This document shows, in pieces, positions 1-11,639 of a stretch of 64,000 bases of DNA. Below the pieces are notes generated by a model. That model was not told the origin of the DNA, made no database searches, and worked only from the letters and a program-made list of their open reading frames with translations. Within the stretch, counting starts at the first letter, position 1; every line of letters begins with the position of its first letter. The DNA comes from Yamagishiella unicocca (lineage: Eukaryota; Chlorophyta; Chlorophyceae; Chlamydomonadales; Volvocaceae), in NCBI GenBank assembly GCA_003116995.1, contig BDSL01000067.1, forward strand, positions 186,001 to 250,000, read 5' to 3'. The translations under genes were made by a program, and so were the position numbers.

Positions 1-289
1 ATGCAGATGGACTGAGCAATGGAATGCAGGCTAATCAGGGGTGCGCACCGACATACGTCACCCCGCCTGCTGATCCGCCTCCCCTCTGCCCACACACTCT
101 CCCCTGCGTGCTCCCGTCGTCTTTGCCTATCCCTTTCCTCTCCTCCTGCTTGCCTTTGCCGGTTATATGTTTCCACCCGTGCGGGGCTACTGGACTCCAT
201 CCGTCCCAGTCGCTAAGCCCTCTTCCAGGAGTGCATCCATACTATGAGCGCATCCACACAACACCCAGTCATATCGAAACAGAGACATG

Positions 290-1630
290 CCGCTGCGCCT
301 TACCCATGTGCCCCACCCTGCTGCGCCTTACCCCTGCACCCCACCCTGCTGCGCTTTACCCCTGCGCCCCACCCTGCGCCCCACCCTGCTGCGCCTTACC
401 CCTGCGCCCCACCCTGCTGCGCCTTACCCCTGCGCCCCACCCTGCTGCGCCTTACCCCTGCACCCCATCCTGCTGCGCCTTACCCCTGTGCCCCATCCTG
501 CTGCGCCTTACCCCTGTGCCCCACCCTGCTGCGCCTTACCCCTGCGCCCCACCTTGCTGTGCCTTACCCCTGCGCCCCACCTTGCTGTGCCTTACCCCTG
601 CGCCCCACCTTGCTGTGCCTTACCCCTGCGCCCCACCTTGCTGCGCCTTACCCCTGTGCCCCACCCTGCTGCGCCTTACCCCTGTGCCCCACCCTGCTGC
701 GCCTTACCCCTGTGCCCCACCCTGCTGCGCCTTACCCCTGTGCCCCACCCTGCTGCGCCTTACCCCTGCGCCCCACCTTGCTGCGCCTTACCCCTGTGCC
801 CCACCCTGCTGCGCCTTACCCCTATGCCCCACCCTGCTGCGCCTTACCCCTGTGCCCCACCCTGCTGCGCCTTACCCCTGCGCCCCACCCTGCTGCGCCT
901 TACCCCTGTGCCCCACCCTGCGCCCCCCCCCCCCTGCCCCCCCCCCCCTGCTGCGCCTTACCCCTGTGCCCCACCCTGCTGCGCCTTACCCCTGTGCCCC
1001 ACCCTGCTGCGCCTTACCCCTGCGCCCCACCCTGCTGCGCCTTACCCCTGTGCCCCACCCTGCTGCGCCTTACCCCTGTGCCCCACCCTGCTGCGCCTTA
1101 CCCCTGTGCCCCACCTGCTGCGCCTTACCCCTGCGCCCCACCCTGCTGCGCCTTACCCCTGCGCCCCACCCTGCTGCGCCTTACCCCTGTGCCCCACCCT
1201 GCTGCGCCTTACCCCTGTGCCCCACCCTGCTGCGCCTTACCCCTGCGCCCCACCTTGCTGCGCCTTACCCCTGTGCCCCACCCTGCTGCGCCTTACCCCT
1301 GCGCCCCACCCTGCTGCGCCTTACCCCTGTGCCCCACCCTGCTGCGCCTTACCCCTGCGCCCCACCCTGCTGCGCCTTACCCCTGTGCCCCACCCTGCTG
1401 CGCCTTACCCCTGCGCCCCACCCTGCTGCGCCTTACCCCTGTGCCCCACCCTGCTGCGCCTTACCCCTGTGCCCCACCCTGCTGCGCCTTACCCCTGCGC
1501 CCCACCTTGCTGCGCCTTACCCCTGTGCCCCACCCTGCTGCGCCTTACCCCTGCGCCCCACCCTGCTGCGCCTTACCCCTGCGCCCCACCTTGCTGTGCC
1601 TTACCCCTGCGCCCCACCCTGCTGCGCCCC
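290..1630. repeat. 28-bp minisatellite, about 48 copies
   Basis: A tandem array of a 28-bp unit built around CCCCACCCTGCTGCGCC with C/T variants. Because 28 is not a multiple of three and the unit has no stop codon, all three forward frames stay open for over 1.3 kb. The long ORFs here are therefore an artefact of the repeat. The array directly follows, on the minus strand, the last recognisable codons of a truncated TIR-like exon. Bases 1-289 to its left show nothing recognisable. Confidence 0.95.
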
Positions 1631-1754
1631 TAGCTCTCGCCAGCACCTATCATACAATTCCCTCTGCCCCCTGTACTGCCTTCCCTCAGTCGCCTTGTCG
1701 CCACCTGCCGACTTACACGAGCCACCCACCGGCAGCAGCGCAACCTACATGCGT

Positions 1755-3314
1755 GGCTGACGAAGTAGTTTGGGGGGCCCCCATTGCGGGAGCCAACCAG
1801 ATTCTCCAGCTCGACGAGGCGGCAGAGATCCGGCTTCGTCACCACCTTCACCCACTTCTCGACCACGTCGTTGGTGCTCATGGTCTCAAACCTGTCACCA
1901 AACTCGTCATGCAACAGACGGCGGACCTCCCGCAGGCCCTGCAGTGTGATGCCCAGCTTGGATGTGGGCAACAACGGCCCGCGCGGGCGGCATAGGATTT
2001 TGCATTTCACGGTAGTAGTCACGCCAGCAGCCTCCCTGCACATGGATAGGTGACACGGATGGTGGGGGAAGGAAGGTGACATGCGCGCCATGGGGGCCAA
2101 CTCACATCGGCACGAACCATCTCAAGCCTCAGCCAAAAACTTCAAGCCGCAGTGGCAAGGAAGCATAGGGCCGCGTACTGGAGGAGGTAAGTGGTGCTGC
2201 AGCACCATGAGGCAACACTACTGCGAGGTTCGCAGAGCCCAACGCGTCCCTTCTGACCTGCCCGACCCGCACCACAGGATACAGTTCGTGCCCACTGGCT
2301 CCAGCCGACCCCTGCCCTCGGCCCCAATAGGCCCCAACCGACCGCCCAGCCCACCTGTCATGCGGCCGGTCCCCTTTGCAAACATCAGGGTCGCCGCCGA
2401 CAGTTGAGTACGCCAAGTGGAGTACTACGTCCTGTGTAAGAGTGTGCATTGATTGGTGACGGAGATGGGTGGGTTGTGGGGCGAGTTCACGTCGACATGG
2501 ATTGTGGTGGAATTTGTTAGAGACCCTGGTGCACGGGTCCCTCCTTGAGAACCCATATAAACTGCTGGTGTCAGTCGAAAAATGGGTGGACCCGTACTGC
2601 TGCTCCTTTGTCCAGAAGCGCTATACGAGCACTTTTCCTGCGCGCCGCATGACCACTGCCATGGTATTTTGCAGCTGAGAATGGAAATGAAACGACGGCA
2701 TGCAGAAAACCACTTGGTTCCAGCGATCTGGTGTCCCAGTGGCGGTAATAGCAGGATGCGGCGTGTTTGTGGCCAGTGCTGCGATTCGGGTTTCCCCAGC
2801 TGCATCACCCAACTCCTATTGGCTTTCTGCCGCTCAGCCACCACCTGAACACTACTGCGGGGCGCGCATATAACGATATGCATGGCGGCCCCCTTTGGGC
2901 AGCTCCCATGTCCCCTGGGGATGTGGTAGGGCCGGCCAAAGCAGCCGCCTTGGGTATCAAGGTCGCCCTCATGACTGATGAGCACCCAGCCGAGTGCCTC
3001 ATCGCAAAGTGAGAACGTATGCACCAGGACTGGGGTCCAGCGGCGAGCTACTTATGGACCCATCACACAGACCCTAAAACACGACCACACCGGAGTGGGT
3101 GGCCCCAATGCCAAGATCGGATAATATCAGGGCCGGCCCTGTTTGTTTATCGGTGTACCGTCTTAGCTGTGCTGGCCCTTACCTTCGAAATATGCGTGGC
3201 AGGGCGGGCCAGCGCGCTGCTGTTGCCGCCACTGAGCGCGCCAGAAGCCACCAGTTCAGGCCCTGGTGCGGCTGCGTCATCGCCAGACGGCGCAGCGCCA
3301 GTAGGAGCCTGCAT
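1755..3314 (-). pseudogene. truncated TIR-like/TPR paralogue (block A)
   Basis: Two segments match the intact gene at 12555-20584. The first, 3314-3183, is nearly identical to its start exon: ATG at 3314, in-frame TAG just upstream, end ...ATHISK, donor GTAAGG. The second, about 2035-1755, encodes ...LREVRRLLHDEFGDRF... and ends in the TIR-like strand NYFVSHA. In the intact copies the homologous exon continues through the rest of the domain; here homology stops, the frame runs into unrelated residues, and the minisatellite begins. The 1.1-kb intron between them shares its 2764-3182 part with the paralogue and holds about 0.7 kb of unmatched sequence. The acceptor at 2036 would need phase 2 while the first exon ends in phase 0, so either an exon is missing or the copy is dead. 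I favour a pseudogene, though the gene could continue left of the window. Confidence 0.6.
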
Positions 3315-3975
3315 CTCCGGCAAGTTTGGCTAGGCAGCCTTCAGGTCTTCAAGGGCCTTGGCTTTCAGGACTTGCACATGACAGAATAACGGCTCGCCGG
3401 CGGATACCCAGCATAGGAAAGATTTCGGCAGTGAACCGTAGCCAGGATGCACATGAGCAAGTCGTGATAGCGCACAAAGGCTACGCCGCTGCAGTATAAA
3501 TAACTCACACTACGCTTCGATACTCGTATACAAAGTATTTTACAATCCCATGTTGCAACGGCCAGCTAAGTCTCCCGGTAAGGCGTCATACTCGGCATGG
3601 GATCATACGACATATGGCATGCCACATATTATAGGACGCCACAGTCAAACTAACTTTACAGTAGGGACTTAAGTCAAACTTTCTATGCATGGCGTCCCAT
3701 AATGCATATGACGCCAATATACATGGACGGATATGCCGCAGTGCAAGCAGAACAATAGCACCAATTCTTGAAGCATAATGGAACTTATTAATCTATGAAT
3801 ATTGACTGCGGTAATGTGTGATACCGGTAGAGACGTCCTTCGAAGTAAACTTGCTTCCTTGTGGGAACTCCAAGGGGAGACATGGCTCTTGGGATACGGC
3901 CGATGATGTGCACCCAGAAAGCTCGCGTTTAATCCCCTACGCCTTGATGTCGCCGATCAAGCAGCAGAAGTTGTC

Positions 3976-4383
3976 GTGGAAGTGAGCATTGAGGCGACAG
4001 CTTGCGATGACGACCACGGTGCTCACCCGCACATCCGTGCTCATCTCTCACAGAAATGCAAGAGAAACCCGCGTGCCCAAAGCTGTCTTTCAGAGTTTTT
4101 CCAGCAAGTCCTGGTGGAGAAGTTTCCATGCTTGTGCTCCCAGGCCGCAAGCCACATTAGCTCGTCGCAGACGATTGCACTCAACCAGCAATTCATCAAG
4201 GTGGTGGTTGCCGCGTTGATCACGGCGGTGAAAGACCTGCTGGACGGAAGTCGGCAGCCGCTGCCAACGGTATCCGCCATCGCCAGCGACACACAGACGC
4301 CACAGGCTACGGTGTCTGCAGACAGTCTGGCAGAAATATTTGCGGCACCTAAAGCCACGCAGCTGCCGCAGCAGCCCCACTAA
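3976..4383 (+). CDS. unassigned ORF inside the transposon (135 aa)
   Basis: An ATG-started ORF just left of the 177-bp array, ending in TAA. I recognise no domain. The protein has a Cys/His-scattered N-terminal half, a short hydrophobic helix-like stretch (VVVAALITAVKDLL) and a Ser/Thr/Ala-rich C-terminus. It has no transposase signature (no visible DDE or DDD arrangement). It may be a captured host fragment or chance. Confidence 0.25.
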   Translation: MEVSIEATACDDDHGAHPHIRAHLSQKCKRNPRAQSCLSEFFQQVLVEKFPCLCSQAASHISSSQTIALNQQFIKVVVAALITAVKDLLDGSRQPLPTVSAIASDTQTPQATVSADSLAEIFAAPKATQLPQQPH

Positions 4384-4390
4384 CAGAAAG

Positions 4391-5830
4391 GTAGCGCCTG
4401 ATCCACCGAAAGCTGGATTGCTGTCCTAATTCAAGCCAGACCATCCCCCGCGCCTTACCAGCTTTGTACTATCATACTAGATACTAGTTGGGCGCGGCGG
4501 TGGAAGCATAGGGTCACCTACGGCAACAATCGGGCGCTTTCCCTCTTCCAGCTCCGCTAGCAGCAAGGGAGCGCCTGGACCATCGAAAGCGGGATTGCTC
4601 TCCTAATTCAAGCCAGACCATCCCCCGCGCCATACCAGCTTTGTACTATCATACTAGATGCTAGTTGGGCGCGGCGGTGGAAGCATAGGGTCACCTACGG
4701 CAACAATCGGGCGCTTTCCCTCTTCCAGCCCCGCTAGCAGCAAGGGAGCGCCTGGACCACCGAAAGCGGAATTGCTCTTTTGATTCAAGCCAGACCATCC
4801 CCCGCGCCATACCAGCTCTGTACTATGATACTAGATACTAGTTGGGCGCGGCGGTGGAAGCATAGGGTCACCTACGGCAACAATCGGGCGCTTTCCCTCT
4901 TCCAGCCCCGCTAGCAGCAAGGGAGCGCCTGGACCACCGAAAGCGGAATTGCTCTTTTGATTCAAGCCAGACCATCCCCCGCGCCTTACCAGCTCTGTAC
5001 TATCATACTAGATACTAGTTGGGCGCGGCGGTGGAAGCATAGGGTCACCTACGGCAACAATCGGGCGCTTTCCCTCTTCCAGCCCCGCTAGCAGCAAGGG
5101 AGCGCCTGGACCACCGAAAGCGGGATTGCTGTCCTAATTCAAGCCAGACCATCCCCCGCGCCATACCAGCTCTGTACTATCATACTAGATACTAGTTGGG
5201 CGCGGCGGTGGAAGCATAGGGTCACCTACGGCAACAATCGGGCGCTTTCCCTCTTCCAGCCCCGCTAGCAGCAAGGGAGCGCCTGGACCACCGAAAGCGG
5301 AATTGCTCTTTTGATTCAAGCCAGACCATCCCCCGCGCCTTACCAGCTCTGTACTATCATACTAGATACTAGTTGGGCGCGGCGGTGGAAGCATAGGGTC
5401 ACCTACGGCAACAATCGGGCGCTTTCCCTCTTCCAGCCCCGCTAGCAGCAAGGGAGCGCCTGGACCACCGAAAGCGGGATTGCTCTTTTGATTCAAGCCA
5501 GACCATCCCCCGCGCCATACCAGCTCTGTACTATCATACTAGATACTAGTTGGGCGCGGCGGTGGAAGCATAGGGTCACCTACGGCAACAATCGGGCGCT
5601 TTCCCTCTTCCAGCCCCGCTAGCAGCAAGGGAGCGCCTGGACCACCGAAAGCGGGATTGCTCTTTTGATTCAAGCCAGACCATCCCCCGCGCCATACCAG
5701 CTCTGTACTATCATACTAGATACTAGTTCGGCGTGGCGGTGGAAGCATAGGGTCACCTACGGCAACAATCGGGCGCTTTCCCTAATCCAGCAGCAAGGGA
5801 GCGCCTGGATCACCAAAAGCGGGATTAAGC
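4391..5830. repeat. 177-bp satellite array inside the transposon, about 8 copies
   Basis: The unit start (GGATTG/GAATTG, followed by ...TTCAAGCCAGACC) recurs at 4416, 4593, 4770, 4947, 5124, 5301, 5478 and 5655, an exact spacing of 177 bp. Copies differ by scattered substitutions; the last one decays at about 5830. Internal arrays of this kind are common in non-autonomous algal DNA elements and copy number is expected to vary between insertions. Confidence 0.95.
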
Positions 5831-6404
5831 TAGCCCCCCCGCCCTGCCGCTTTAGTAGTTTTCACTGGGGCCGAGTGGGCGACAGTCGGCAAGGGCTTTG
5901 ATTGTGGGGCCGGGTAAGACCCCCAAGGAAAGCATCCGCAAACGTACCCGGGCCTTCATCCGCAGCTGCGCGACTGAGCCACCCCACTGCGCTCTGAATT
6001 ATTTCGTGTTGTTAAAAAAGGTTCTCTTCTTAGAGAAGTGGAGCCGGAGGAACGCTGAAACGACATGCTTGCTGATGACATCTCGTTGAAGGAATGAGTG
6101 TAGCTCGCATCCTAACAGGATGTAATTGCGCTTATAGTCATAGAGCGGTAGCGCTCGACGATACGCCACCAAGAGTTCGATAGCCGCTGACGCGCGCCAT
6201 GCTGCAACGCAGCCATTTTTACTTCGACAGACGTTTCTACCGGTATCTCACATTACCGCAGTTGCTATTCATAAAGGAAATGTGTTCATTACAACTGTTG
6301 TTCTGCTTGCACTGCGACATATCCGTCCATGTATATTGGCGTCATATGCATTATGGGACGCCATGCATAGAAAGTTTGACTTTACAGTCCCTAATGTAAA
6401 GTTA

Positions 6405-6952
6405 TGTTATGTTGTGTTGTTACAAGCTGAGGCTTGTGTGGTTCAGACGAGCCGAGAGGCTCATGAACCGCTAAAAAGCGCGCCTAGTTCTTATCCAGCG
6501 CAGTAAACAACAAGTTAAGACAAACTGAAACTACACTAAACTAAAATAGGCAAAACATTACGCAAGTCTTCCCAGTTTATTCAACCTGCGACACCTTATC
6601 CCATGTACGACTCGTGCCAGAGCTCGTTGGTCCTCAACGCCCATGACTTCGGCCATTTCTGAGCTAGGGGAAACACCAAGTGCCCAAAGCTCTTCCCGTT
6701 CAGCAGCGTATTCCGGGCATTCCAACAAAACGTGCTTCTCATCCTCAACGGCACTCGTATCCATGCAGACCCTGCACCATCTATCTGCTCGGTCCCTACC
6801 TCCTGGGCGATTAACTTCAATGTCCCAGACACATAACCTGAAGCGCATAAGTGATGTTTGCAGCTTCCGTGGGATATACCCCTTCAGATGTTTCTCCTTA
6901 CCCATCCAGCACGCATGCCTACACATTTTGACTCCAGGTTGTAAACCATCAG
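6405..6952 (-). mobile_element. 5'-truncated LINE nested in the right TIR
   Basis: A 548-bp insertion that splits the transposon's right inverted repeat. It is flanked by an 11-bp direct repeat ATGTAAAGTTA (6394-6404 and 6953-6963). On the minus strand it encodes the C-terminal end of a non-LTR reverse transcriptase ORF, with the zinc-knuckle pattern CRVCMDTSAVEDEKHVLLEC preceded by a KGYIPRKLQTSLMRFRLCVWD-like stretch. The stop lies near 6558 and is followed by about 150 bp of 3' UTR ending in an AACA/ATAAC-rich tail at 6405-6430. Such a terminal zinc-binding motif (zf-RVT) and variable-length TSDs are typical of LINEs. The ORF appears to begin inside the TIR only because the frame happens to stay open across the junction. 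Confidence 0.85.
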
Positions 6953-7050
6953 ATGTAAAGTTAGTTTGACTGGGGCGTCCTATAATATGTGGCATGCCAT
7001 ATGTCGTATGATCCCATGCCGAGTATGACGCCTTACCGGGAGACTTAGCT

Positions 7051-7923
7051 GCCGCTACTGTGCCGCAGGTAGAGATTAAGCAGAGCTCTGAGATTAAGTG
7101 TCGTGTAAATGCCCGTGCACTTCGATGAGATGTTCATACATCGACGTGAAGGATGGCGATCATCGGAATGGATTCATGACGTCTATAACATAGTGCCTTA
7201 GTGATCTTTGTCATGTTTTGGGAGCCCATTGGCGAAGAGATGCCAAACGTCGCTACTAGGAGGACACAAACCAGAGTGCTACAGGCGATGCGAGGACACT
7301 GCGGGCGTAAGTGTGGAAAACGTAGTCTCTAGGGGTCATAAATGGTTGGAGAAAGATTTGAGGCAAAACAGTGGTTGTATCGGTGCGCTTGGATGGCATG
7401 GAGGCGGGCTGTTCGCTGTCATCCCGCCCATGTCCGAACTCTCCCCTCCTACCCAGGTCATAAAGCATCGCGATGTGGTCGGGTAAAAGAGGATAGACGC
7501 GGCGAGCCGGCATACGTCGTAGGACACAGCGCAGGGGACACCGGAGGGGTGCTGTTAGTTAGGAGGATTAGTAATACCACACGGGAGGTCATAGCGGCCC
7601 TAGCCATATCGTCATGCATCGCCGGCGCCTCTGCCGCGACTCGTCCTGACCCCCCCCCCTCATCACCAGCAGCCACCACACCGTGTTTCCTGGCTACCAC
7701 AGCCCTCCTTGAGCAGCACACCCACTTGCACGTTGTGCCGATTTCCCAGTCGCATCGGATCACCCCAGGCAAAACACAACCGTACCACCACACTCCGTTA
7801 TCGTCCCCCGGACCACATCGCCGTTCCGCTGCTGACACCAGTCTAGACCAGTACGAGTGGCCCGACCCGGCCCCAGCCCAGCCTCCTTCCCCCCGCTCCC
7901 GTTCCCACTCTCGCCGCCGTACT
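7051..7923. other. duplicated 3' flank of the exchanger pseudogene
   Basis: No gene seen. The sequence is closely similar to 20834-21691, the spacer between the intact exchanger and the intact TIR/TPR gene, including a shared ACTTCGATGAGA segment and the exchanger's 3' untranslated region. ORFs on both strands here are not conserved in frame between the two copies. Confidence 0.7.
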
Positions 7924-10875
7924 TTACATCCGCGCATCGTGTACGACAGCCGAGATGTATACTATCTGGTACACGCCGTACACCACCACCGCCAGGACGG
8001 CCACTCGCCGGGTGAGCCGGAAGCGAAACACCAGCGGCACCACCAGCGCCCACATGAGCAGGATGGTGGACGAGCAGCCGTACAGTACGCGCAGGGCCAG
8101 GTCGTGGGGCAGCTCCATGTTGCCGTGGCGGGTGGCGTAGGTCAGCGAGGTCACCAGACCTGGGGGGGCAGAGGGCAGGAGCCGGAGCCGAGGAGGATGG
8201 GAATGTTGGGGGGGAGGGTCGGCCCCTGCGCCTGCCACGCGCCGCTCCTACTGACCCAGCCAGCTGCGCGCGCAGTGCCACCCGGGGCTGCCCTCCGCCA
8301 GACGCCATCATCAACCCCCATTGGCTTCGCCGATTATTACGAACACCGTTCGCTTCTTACGGCCAGCTTCGGCTTCCAGCCGCCTTTCCTTCGTTCACCA
8401 CTTTAGCCGCTTCTCCAGCACCATTATCTCCTACAGTCTACGCTACCTTTACCTTCACTGTCCGTTTCAGCAGCGCTTCACCTCCGTATATTCGCCGATG
8501 ATCGTTTTTTGGACTACCGTCCTCATCGCCCTTGGTTTGCCGGCCGTGGATTCGCAGTTTTATTGTATGCCCCCTGCAGCCCGCCCTCCCCCCTACCCTT
8601 GCATCCACGCTCCCTCCCTACCTGCCAGCAGCACGAACAGCGGGCTGGCGAAGCAGGCGGTGATGGCCATGGAGGGCAGGCCGTCCTGTTGGGGGTGGGG
8701 GCGGAAATGGTGGCCAGGGCGACGGGATCAGAAATAGGGAGCAGCGAGTCAGGCAGCGGAGGTAGGGTCCTGGTCCTCCGCCTCCCCCCCTCCCCCCCTG
8801 TCGCCCCCGCACCCTGGCCAGTGTGATGTTTGAGACCAGGTCGCTGACGCTGTTGCCCCAGGCCAGCAGGGTGGCCCCCAGCAGGCTGGGGCTGATGCCG
8901 TAGATCTGGCCCAGAGCCACCGCAGCAGACACCAGCTCCCCCGCCGAGGCGTCCAGCAGGAACATGGCCTCGCAAAACACAACCACGGTCGCGATACCTG
9001 AGGGGCGGGGGTGAGGGGGAGAGCGGCGGGCGGGTGGGGCGAGTATGTTAAATCCGCGAATCCACGGCCGACAAACCAAAGGGTGATGAAGATGGTGGTC
9101 CAAGAAGATAAAGCTGGCGAGTAAGGGGGGGGGGGGTTAAATTATAACGGAGGGGGAGTAGAGGGTGGGGGGGGAGTTGTACGGTGACCGCGGCCCAGCA
9201 CCCTCCTTCAGCACCCCGGGCCCCCCTTCCGCTCCCCCCTCCCTCCGCTCCACCCTCCCTCCGCCCCTCCCCCATTCCTCCGCCGCCCCCACCTGCCGCG
9301 TAGCCGTGCAGGTGGCCCTTGCGCGGGTAGTACCTCACAGCACACAGCGCCACCAGCAGGCCCGCGGCGGTGGACAGCCGCCACCAGGGCTGCCGCCATA
9401 GGGCCCCCGAGGGGCCGTCCAGCCAGCCCTGGGACCAGGCCACCAGCGTGGGCAGCAGCGGCGGCAGCAGCACCGCGAACGTCTTGCGGTAGCGGGCGTG
9501 AGTGTCGATGGCCACCTGCACGCGGGGAGGCACACCCGAGGGGGGGGGAGGGAGCAGCCCCGAGGGGGGGGGGCAAAAGAATCGGTAACTCGACTTGGGA
9601 ATTGTATCGACCTGCACCCCCGTCCTGCTCTATCAGCTCCGGTACTTATCAGCTAGGGTACCCGGCCGACCAGCGGGTCGCCACCAGGCCGCTCCACCAA
9701 GACCTGCTGAACCACCAACGACCAACCACCCGAGTACAACGACCATAACTTAGCCAGCGCCTTCATTCCCTTTCCAGCAGCCCAGCCCACTAGCAAGCCC
9801 TGAGTCGTGCCCCCAACCCAAGCCCCCAAACCCCTCCCTTCCACTGCCCTCCCTTCCACCCCCCTTAGCCTCCCGCCAGCCCCGCCGTCCCGACTCCCCC
9901 TTTCCGCCCGCACCACCCACCCGCGGCACGAACACCGACAGCAGCGCCAGCCCCGGCCGCTCCAGCCGCCTCCACATCCGCTCCATCCTCCCCGGCGGCT
10001 TCCCGCTGCCAGCCCGCCGAGTCGAGGGCGCCCGCTCCATGCTCCGCCGGCCGTAGCTGCCGCTCCCAGCAAGACCCCAGCACAAGCTGCCGCCGGCCTC
10101 CGAGTCCGCCGCCTGGCCGCCCAGGACCGGACCCCCGCTGGACGTCCGGCCGTTGAAGAACGTGAAGGCAGATGGCGGCAGGTGCGGCGGGCTGCTGTGG
10201 CCGTTGGAAGTTGCGGAGGGGCGGGCGGTGGCGGTTAGGACGACGGCGGGGGCGGGGGGCGCGAGGGTCGGGCTCCTGCGCTGGTGGCGCTCCTCCTCCT
10301 CCTCCCCTCCTTCTTCTTCGTCGCCGCCTTCCTCCTCTCCTTCTTCGTCGCCGCTGCCGCGGGCGGTGGCTGCCTCGTCTATGCGCTCCAGGGTGGGGAT
10401 GTGACGGCAGCAGGGGGGCATCCAGGGCGTCGTCGGAGCCGATGGAGATGGCGTCCGTGACACGACGGAAGCTCTCTGGGGGCGAGGAGGGGGGCAGGGG
10501 ACGGAGGGGGGCTCAGGGGAGGGGGCCAGGGAGGGATGGCGCAGGCAGGGAGGGGAATGGCAGGACGTGTGTTAGGGAGGTGGAGGGCTGCTTCTCTACC
10601 CCCTCCCTCCCCCCACCTCCCGTGAAGCTGTCTCTCTACCCCCTCCCCGCCCCACCTCCCACGGGTTTCCTCCCCCCCCCCACCTCTCATGTCTTCCTCG
10701 AACCCACCTCTCATGCAGCTGTCCGCCGGCATGAGTCGGCCAGCATGAGTCGGTGCGGCACCTCGTGCAGCCGGGGGTCGGCGTACACGGGCTCGTCCCC
10801 GCGACTGAGCAGCACCGTGGCCACGATGAAGGCCACGTAGTAGGCGGCAAGCAGCGCCACCTCCCACACCATGAC
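7924..10875 (-). pseudogene. 5'-truncated cation/Ca exchanger copy (block A)
   Basis: Equivalent to exons 5-10 of the intact exchanger at 21692-27418. The exons are 10875-10708, 10475-9921, 9515-9293, 8997-8813, 8685-8622 and 8159-7924. The last four have exactly the same lengths as in the intact copy, including the alpha-2 exon with GNSVSD. Exons 1-4, with the N-terminal Cys-rich segment and the alpha-1 repeat GNGAPD, are absent. Exon 5 carries a 14-bp tandem duplication near 10729-10756 that causes a TGA at 10711-10713. Exon 6 carries a 1-bp insertion near 10399 plus 12 in-frame bases. It cannot make a working exchanger, since both alpha repeats are needed for transport. Confidence 0.88.
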
Positions 10876-11215
10876 CTGGGAAGGCGCGTTTACATAAAAG
10901 AATCGGTTACTCGACATGTATGGGAAGTGTAGCTGGTACATAGGGGAGGGGGCGAGTGGGGATGGGAACGGGAGAGTGGTATTGGGTGGGCACCAGATGA
11001 GGTAGGATGGCTAGGATGCTGCTAGGAGGGAGGGGTAGGCCGTGCCAGGAAAGACAAGAGCGACGGAGTGGCAGCAACGATTCGGGGACCCGCGTGGGGG
11101 GTTAGGGGTTTCAGGGCCCCCCACGCCCCCAACCTCACCAAGCACTGCCCCTTCACCTGCCAACCTCCTCCCACCCTTTGATCGCCTCATCACTGCGTCG
11201 TTTCACCGGTACCTC

Positions 11216-11639
11216 CACACCCACCCTCCCTTCCCCTCCAAAACAAAGCACACACGCCCCCCCCCCCGCAGGCGACCAACATGGCCCGCCACACGACCAC
11301 CTCCGCCTGCCCCTCCTCCGTGGCCATGACCTGGTCCTCAGTCTAAATCGTTGCTCCAGCCGCCATCCTTGCCGCTGCACCTACCTGCCCCTGCACCTCC
11401 GCCTCAAGTACCTTCACTGCCGCCGCCAGCCCCGGCTCCCAGGCCTCGTCCTCCCACTCTAGGGGGGCCGGGCATCATCCCTCCAGGTCGCTGATGGAGC
11501 CGCTAACCGCCCTCCGGGGCTGGGAGCGGGGGTTGGGGGAGGCGCAAGGGGGGAGTGACGTTTCGTTCCCAGGGCCGCATGGTGTGCGACTCGCGCGTGA
11601 AGATGAAGAGAGCAGGGGGGGGTAAGGGGGGGCCGTGCA
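11216..11639. other. no gene seen
   Basis: GC-rich sequence where block A loses similarity to block B. The expected exchanger exon 4 is not present on the minus strand. Nothing else is recognisable. Confidence 0.4.

Larger units (their letters stand above)
3564..7050. mobile_element. non-autonomous DNA transposon, 3487 bp, about 190-bp TIRs, 3-bp TSD
   Basis: The first about 97 bases (from AGCTAAGTCTCCCGG) are an almost perfect reverse complement of the last 87-97. Similarity continues inward to about 3755 on the left. On the right it continues to about 6297 once a nested insertion (6405-6952) is removed. The element is flanked by GCC (3561-3563 and 7051-7053), while the paralogous uninterrupted site at 20831-20833 has one GCC, so both ends and the target duplication are seen directly. 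A 3-bp TSD occurs in CACTA/En-Spm and PIF/Harbinger elements, but the TIR begins with neither a CACTA motif nor an obvious family signature. No transposase was found, so it was probably mobilised in trans. The interior holds one unassigned ORF, a 177-bp satellite array and a LINE fragment. Confidence 0.9.
2764..11215. repeat. segmental duplication, block A (interrupted by a transposon)
   Basis: 2764-3563 plus 7051-11215 align almost continuously with 20007-24950. The shared content is the TIR/TPR intron and first exon, the intergenic spacer, and exchanger exons 5-10 with their introns. The only large break on this side is the transposon at 3564-7050, whose empty site is at 20831-20833. Similarity fades at about 11215, just before the position of exchanger exon 4, so the 5' part of the exchanger was not copied or was lost. 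Confidence 0.9.

Noticed and set aside
24..1995. Three overlapping long plus-strand ORFs (448-583 aa) rich in Pro, Ala, Leu and Cys
   Set aside because: They are produced by a stop-free 28-bp tandem repeat read in three frames; no start context, splice sites or domain support them.
3564..7050. Transposon ORF of 145 aa as the element's own protein
   Set aside because: It is the tail of the nested LINE's reverse-transcriptase ORF, read through the TIR junction by chance.
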